Below are positions 61,003 through 64,000 of a stretch of DNA of 64,000 nucleotides, piece by piece; the stretch's first letter is position 1, and each line of letters opens with the position of its first letter. Below the pieces are notes generated by a model that searched no databases, was not told where the DNA came from, and saw only the letters and a program-made list of their open reading frames with translations. A program made the translations under genes and the position numbers. Origin of the DNA: Acidobacteriota bacterium (GTDB lineage Bacteria; Acidobacteriota; Thermoanaerobaculia; Gp7-AA8); NCBI GenBank assembly GCA_019244185.1, contig JAFATB010000019.1:124001-188000 (forward strand), read 5' to 3'.

Positions 61003-61218
61003 ATGAAGAAGGACTTTGTCCCCCGGCACATCCTCGCCGAGGAGCTCGGCGTGCACACGCAGACGATCGCGAAATGGGAGCGGGACGGCTGGTTCCCGCA
61101 GCCCGAACACCGGATCTCGGATCGCCTGATCCTCTACCGCCGGTCGTCCGTGGACGAGGCGATCGCGGAACGGCGCGCTCGCCAGGTGATGCGCCGCCCT
61201 CCGCGCCGCGTGGCGTAA
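61003..61218 (+). CDS. AlpA/Xis-like helix-turn-helix protein
   Basis: 71 aa from ATG 61003 with AAGGAG 8 nt upstream. A MerR/AlpA-type winged HTH is visible: VPRHILAEELGVHTQTIAKW, then WERDGWFPQPEHRISDRLIL, then YRRSSVDEAIAERRARQ. Small proteins of this type act as excisionases or regulators beside integrases. The integrase frame overlaps or starts just after its end, so they form an int-xis pair controlling island excision. Confidence 0.82.
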   Translation: MKKDFVPRHILAEELGVHTQTIAKWERDGWFPQPEHRISDRLILYRRSSVDEAIAERRARQVMRRPPRRVA

Positions 61219-61262
61219 CGCCGAAGAAGCGACTCAAGCTTCGGCGTATCGCCCGCGGGCTC

Positions 61263-62471
61263 TTGTACGACAACACCACACGCACCGCGAAGCTCTCGGT
61301 TTACGTCCTTGGCGGCAAGGGCGAGCGGCGCGTTCGCCGCACACTTCACAACGTCTCGGCCGAAGAGGCGGAGCGAGCGATGGCGACGTTCCGCGAGCGC
61401 GTCAATCGCGAGCCCGCGCAACCGCCGCCGCTCATCGCGCCGACGTTTGAGGAGTTCTACGACCGGTACTTTCCTCTCATCGTCGAAGGTCTTTCACCTT
61501 CGACCGCGAAGGACTATCGGCTCGTCGCCGAGCGGTGCCTGTTGAAACGCTTCGGATCGTGGCGGCTGTCGGACATCACGGCTGGCGCGGTGAACCTCTG
61601 GATTCGCGAACTGAAGTTGGAACGGCGGGCGGCCGGCAAACGGCCGCTCGCCGGCGCCACGATCAACGGCTACGCGAACATCCTCCGCGCGCTCGTGAAC
61701 TATGCCGTCCGCTTCGACGTGCTGGAGGAGAGCCCGTTCAAGAAGCGACTCGAACGCGAGAAGGTGAACCGCCCGAAGAACGAGCTGTCCGACCGCGAGT
61801 GCGCGGCGTTCCTCGCCGCGTTCGACGATCGAGAGGCGTTCGTGGCCGACCTACGCGCCAAGTACCGACGCGGTGAGGTCGTGCCATGCGAGCGCTACCC
61901 GACCCCGCGCGTCTTCGGCGGCAGCCGCCGCTGGGACAGCGAGGCGGCAAACGACATCTGGGAGCACTTCCACGCGCTCAAGCCGTTCTTCATCGTCGCG
62001 CTCACCACCGGCCTCCGGCTCGGCGATCTCTGTCGCCTGACGTGGAAGGACGTCCGCTGGACCGAGGGCTGGATTCAGCTCGTCATGGAGAAAACGGAGC
62101 GCGAGGTCGTCGTCCCGATCAGCGCCGCGTGCGAGGCCGCCCTCAAAGAGTGCCGCGCACGTCCCGTCGTCGGGGAGCTCGTCTTCGTCGATGAAGTCGG
62201 CGCGCCGCTCTCCGTCACCCGCATCCGCCGCGGCTTCGCGCTCGCGAAGAAGCTCGCCGGCATCACGCGCAAAGTTCGCTTCCACGACCTCCGGCACACC
62301 TACGGCTCCTCGCTCGCGTCCGACGGCTTATCGCTCGCCATCATCGGCAAAGTCATGGGTCACGCGAGCCAGATCACCACGGCTCGCTACGCACGCCCCG
62401 ATACGCGCGTCTTCGAGGCCGTTCGAGAAGCCCTCGACCGCCGCCACGGCGGCAGCTCGGATCGCCGATGA
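61263..62471 (+). CDS. Tyrosine recombinase / phage-type integrase
   Basis: About 402 aa from TTG 61263. The start is uncertain: the frame is open further upstream (PKKRLKLRRIARG just before; an ATG at 61074 would overlap the Xis-like gene). The N-terminal arm/core-binding SAM-like region includes PTFEEFYDRYFPLIVEGLSP. The catalytic domain holds Arg I in TTGLRLGDLCRLTWKDV, HxxRH in FHDLRHTYGSSLASDG, and GHASQITTARYAR with the second His and the Tyr nucleophile. It should integrate the island at the adjacent tRNA-Pro. Confidence 0.92.
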   Translation: MYDNTTRTAKLSVYVLGGKGERRVRRTLHNVSAEEAERAMATFRERVNREPAQPPPLIAPTFEEFYDRYFPLIVEGLSPSTAKDYRLVAERCLLKRFGSWRLSDITAGAVNLWIRELKLERRAAGKRPLAGATINGYANILRALVNYAVRFDVLEESPFKKRLEREKVNRPKNELSDRECAAFLAAFDDREAFVADLRAKYRRGEVVPCERYPTPRVFGGSRRWDSEAANDIWEHFHALKPFFIVALTTGLRLGDLCRLTWKDVRWTEGWIQLVMEKTEREVVVPISAACEAALKECRARPVVGELVFVDEVGAPLSVTRIRRGFALAKKLAGITRKVRFHDLRHTYGSSLASDGLSLAIIGKVMGHASQITTARYARPDTRVFEAVREALDRRHGGSSDRR

Positions 62472-62525
62472 CGCCACACACCCCTGAAAGGAAGGCTCCA
62501 GCATGCACGCACAACCTGTCCGGTC

Positions 62526-62553
62526 ACCCCTCCGGTTCTACGACTGGAGGGGT
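62526..62553. other. Inverted repeat downstream of the integrase gene
   Basis: ACCCCTCC (62526-62533) pairs with GGAGGGGT (62546-62553) over a 12-nt loop. There is no U-tract, so it may be a weak terminator or an operator for the following cargo genes. The rest of the 286-bp gap (62472-62757) shows no convincing gene. Confidence 0.45.
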
Positions 62554-62736
62554 TCCGTCTCCTGCTCGTATCGTCGGCTTCCCGGTAGCTCGCAGAGATC
62601 GCAGTACTTCCGCGATGCAGCGACGCCCGATGCCGCTGTGGTTTCTCTCACGACTTACCCCATCCCGCCGCCCCACCGTCCGCGCGACAGCCGCTCTCCC
62701 GCGTGTAGACCGCACGCCCACCATCCGCCACCGAGA

Positions 62737-62742
62737 TACAAT
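62737..62742 (+). promoter_or_regulatory. Probable -10 element (TACAAT) of the DprA-like gene
   Basis: TACAAT lies 15 nt before the ATG at 62758. It suggests that the cargo genes have their own promoter separate from int. No clear -35 is evident. Confidence 0.45.
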
Positions 62743-62757
62743 TCATTGAGGCTCCCT

Positions 62758-63675
62758 ATGCAGCAGACCGCGCTCGCTTTTCATGATGCCGAGGACTTCC
62801 TCCGCGGCGTCTCTCCGCTCCGCGAGCTCGGCGCGTACGAGTGGCTCTGGTCGCAACCGGGAGCGACCTTCAAGACGCTCGCGAACAAGTTCCGCGCACA
62901 ACCGGAGAAGCGTCCCTCCGACTTCGTTCCGGCGGAGATCGCGGACGCCACCGCCGCCGAGGTGCAACACATCCTCGCCGCACGCGGCGTCCCGCACTTC
63001 GGCGTGCAGCTCCGTCAGAGTTACGAGTGCCCGCAGGCACTCCGCGACACCCGGCACCCGCTGGAGATGCTCTACTACCTGGGCACCTGGAACTTCATCG
63101 AGTCGGATGCCGTCGCCGTCGTCGGCACCCGGAAGGCATCCCCCGATGCGCTCGCGGAAACGGACGCCCTCGTGCGCGCGCTCGTCGCCGAAGATTGGAC
63201 CATCGTCTCCGGCCTCGCGGAGGGCATCGACACGCAGGCCCACACCTCCGCGATCGATGCCTCCGGCCGCACCATCGCGGTGATCGGCACGCCCATCTCC
63301 GAGATCTACCCGCGCGCGAACGCGGAGCTGCATGCGCGCATCGCACGCGACTTCCTCGTCGTGAGCCAAGTCCCCGTGCTCCGCTCCTCGCAGCAGTCGT
63401 GGATGCAGAACCGCGCCTTCTTCCGCGAGCGGAACATCACCATGGCCGCGCTCACGCAGGCGAGCATCATCGTGGAAGCCGGCGAGATGTCGGGCGCTCG
63501 CATCCTCGCGCGCGCTGCGGTGGAACTCGGCCACCCGCTCTTCATCCTCGATCGCTGCTTCCGCGACCCCGCGGCCCGCTGGTCGCACGCCTTCGTCGAG
63601 GAGCACGGTGCCGTCCGCGTCCGCGACCACGCCGAGGTGCTGGAGGCCCTCCGGGGTGTTCATCGCAGTCGATGA
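62758..63675 (+). CDS. DprA/SMF-like (SLOG-fold) Rossmann protein, island cargo
   Basis: 305 aa from ATG 62758. An N-terminal helical region (~1-110; LRELGAYEWLWSQPGATFKT) precedes a DprA-type Rossmann domain: AVAVVGTRKASPDALAE, WTIVSGLAEGIDTQAHTSAI, RTIAVIGTPISEIYPRANAE, LVVSQVP and ASIIVEAGEMSGARILARAA. DprA loads RecA on incoming ssDNA in transformation; SLOG relatives bind nucleotides and occur in conflict systems. Its 3' end overlaps a phosphoribosyltransferase-like gene by 20 nt. In an integrase island this pair is more likely a specialised (perhaps defence) module than housekeeping competence. Confidence 0.85.
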   Translation: MQQTALAFHDAEDFLRGVSPLRELGAYEWLWSQPGATFKTLANKFRAQPEKRPSDFVPAEIADATAAEVQHILAARGVPHFGVQLRQSYECPQALRDTRHPLEMLYYLGTWNFIESDAVAVVGTRKASPDALAETDALVRALVAEDWTIVSGLAEGIDTQAHTSAIDASGRTIAVIGTPISEIYPRANAELHARIARDFLVVSQVPVLRSSQQSWMQNRAFFRERNITMAALTQASIIVEAGEMSGARILARAAVELGHPLFILDRCFRDPAARWSHAFVEEHGAVRVRDHAEVLEALRGVHRSR

Positions 63676-64000
63676 TCTCCTCCGCCCGCTCTACCCACAT
63701 CTCACCGCCGCCGACCAGTGCTACTTCCTGCGCGAGTACACGGCGGGTCGCGGCTATGCCGGCAGTGAGACAAACCAGCTCATCCTGAACCTGAAGAAGC
63801 CGCCCGACCGGCGTGGCACGCCGGAGTGGCGCTACAAGGAGCGCGCGATCCAGCAGATCGCCCGCGAGTTTCGGGAGTCCGTGAATCTCGCGGCGCTCCG
63901 CCGCATCACGCTCGTCCCCATGCCGCCATCGAAGGCCAAAGGGGATCCGCTGTACGACGACCGCATGCTCCGGGTGCTCCGCGCGGTCGACGTCGAAGGC
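63656..64000 (+). CDS. Phosphoribosyltransferase-like protein (C-terminus beyond right edge)
   Basis: GTG 63656 opens a frame that runs to the edge (115 codons). GGAGG lies about 10 nt upstream. N-terminal MFIAVDDLLRPLYPHLTAAD and FLREYTAGRGYAGSETN precede LILNLKKPPDRRGTPEWRYK and a core strand ITLVPMPPSKAKGDPLYDDR. The LVPMPPSKAKG element occupies the place of the VPVP-basic segment in ComF-type phosphoribosyltransferases; the PRPP-binding acidic loop would lie past the edge. It overlaps the DprA-like gene and is surely co-translated with it. The PRTase assignment is by pattern and context, not complete. Confidence 0.65.
   Translation, partial: MFIAVDDLLRPLYPHLTAADQCYFLREYTAGRGYAGSETNQLILNLKKPPDRRGTPEWRYKERAIQQIAREFRESVNLAALRRITLVPMPPSKAKGDPLYDDRMLRVLRAVDVEG

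Noticed and set aside
60786..61262. Integrase frame extending upstream through the tRNA 3' end and the Xis-like gene
   Set aside because: It would overlap a well-supported xis gene and a tRNA; the extra residues lack integrase features, although the exact start stays uncertain.
62468..62749. 93-codon open frame between the integrase and the DprA-like gene
   Set aside because: Composition is Arg/Pro/Thr-rich without a domain, its start overlaps the integrase end, and no SD is present; treated as non-coding.

Overview
The window is GC-rich (about two thirds G+C by eye), gene-dense chromosomal DNA from a Gram-negative bacterium. Outer-membrane biology is implied by a LolA-like carrier, a lipoprotein, SecDF-YajC and many proteins with signal peptides. 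The mix of LVIVD-type beta-propellers, a DUF2207 protein, DUF4097 repeats, secreted TPR proteins and many ECF/two-component genes resembles Acidobacteriota (perhaps Thermoanaerobaculia-like). That placement is inference; there is no rRNA gene in the window to settle it.

Layout. 1-10 kb: a Thr/Pro-rich secreted protein cut by the left edge, an FAD amine-oxidase-like protein, a DUF4097 protein, a flavin reductase, an esterase, moaA, a large palindromic repeat, a small-protein/uracil-DNA-glycosylase-like/DUF2207 cluster, and a PQQ-type sugar dehydrogenase. 10-20 kb: a KimA-like APC transporter, tmRNA (ssrA), nadC, a REC-GGDEF regulator with a convergent HPt protein, a CBM9-like protein, an LVIVD propeller, a PDZ protein, and a histidine kinase/response regulator pair. 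20-26 kb: cysK behind what reads as a complete cysteine-codon attenuator, membrane proteins, and a four-gene ECF sigma/membrane anti-sigma/Spy-CnrX-like operon. 26-41 kb: secreted TPR/zinc-ribbon proteins, a CDF efflux pump, purD-purE, an ECF/anti-sigma/secretin-N-like operon, a PolX-PHP protein that has lost two catalytic aspartates, pyrF, a second LVIVD protein, an HNH nuclease, a D,D-carboxypeptidase, and purM-purN. 41-60 kb: an M28 peptidase, a KAS III enzyme, hslO, speA, a MaeB-type malic enzyme with a PTA domain, secF-secD-yajC-tgt, lolA, an M23 peptidase, and a GHMP kinase fused to a coiled-coil domain.

From 60.7 kb a mobile island begins at a tRNA-Pro(GGG) gene. An AlpA/Xis-like protein and a tyrosine recombinase are followed by a DprA-like protein that overlaps a phosphoribosyltransferase-like gene running off the right edge. 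This cargo pair looks like a remodelled DprA/ComF-type module and is the best candidate for a poorly described (possibly defence) system.

Between genes there are two families of intergenic inverted repeats: a ~150-bp GC-rich palindrome (2 copies, with compensatory changes) and an AT-richer GAATGAAG/AACGCAG hairpin (3 copies). Most genes are tightly packed with 1-, 4- or 14-nt overlaps, so many small operons can be inferred.
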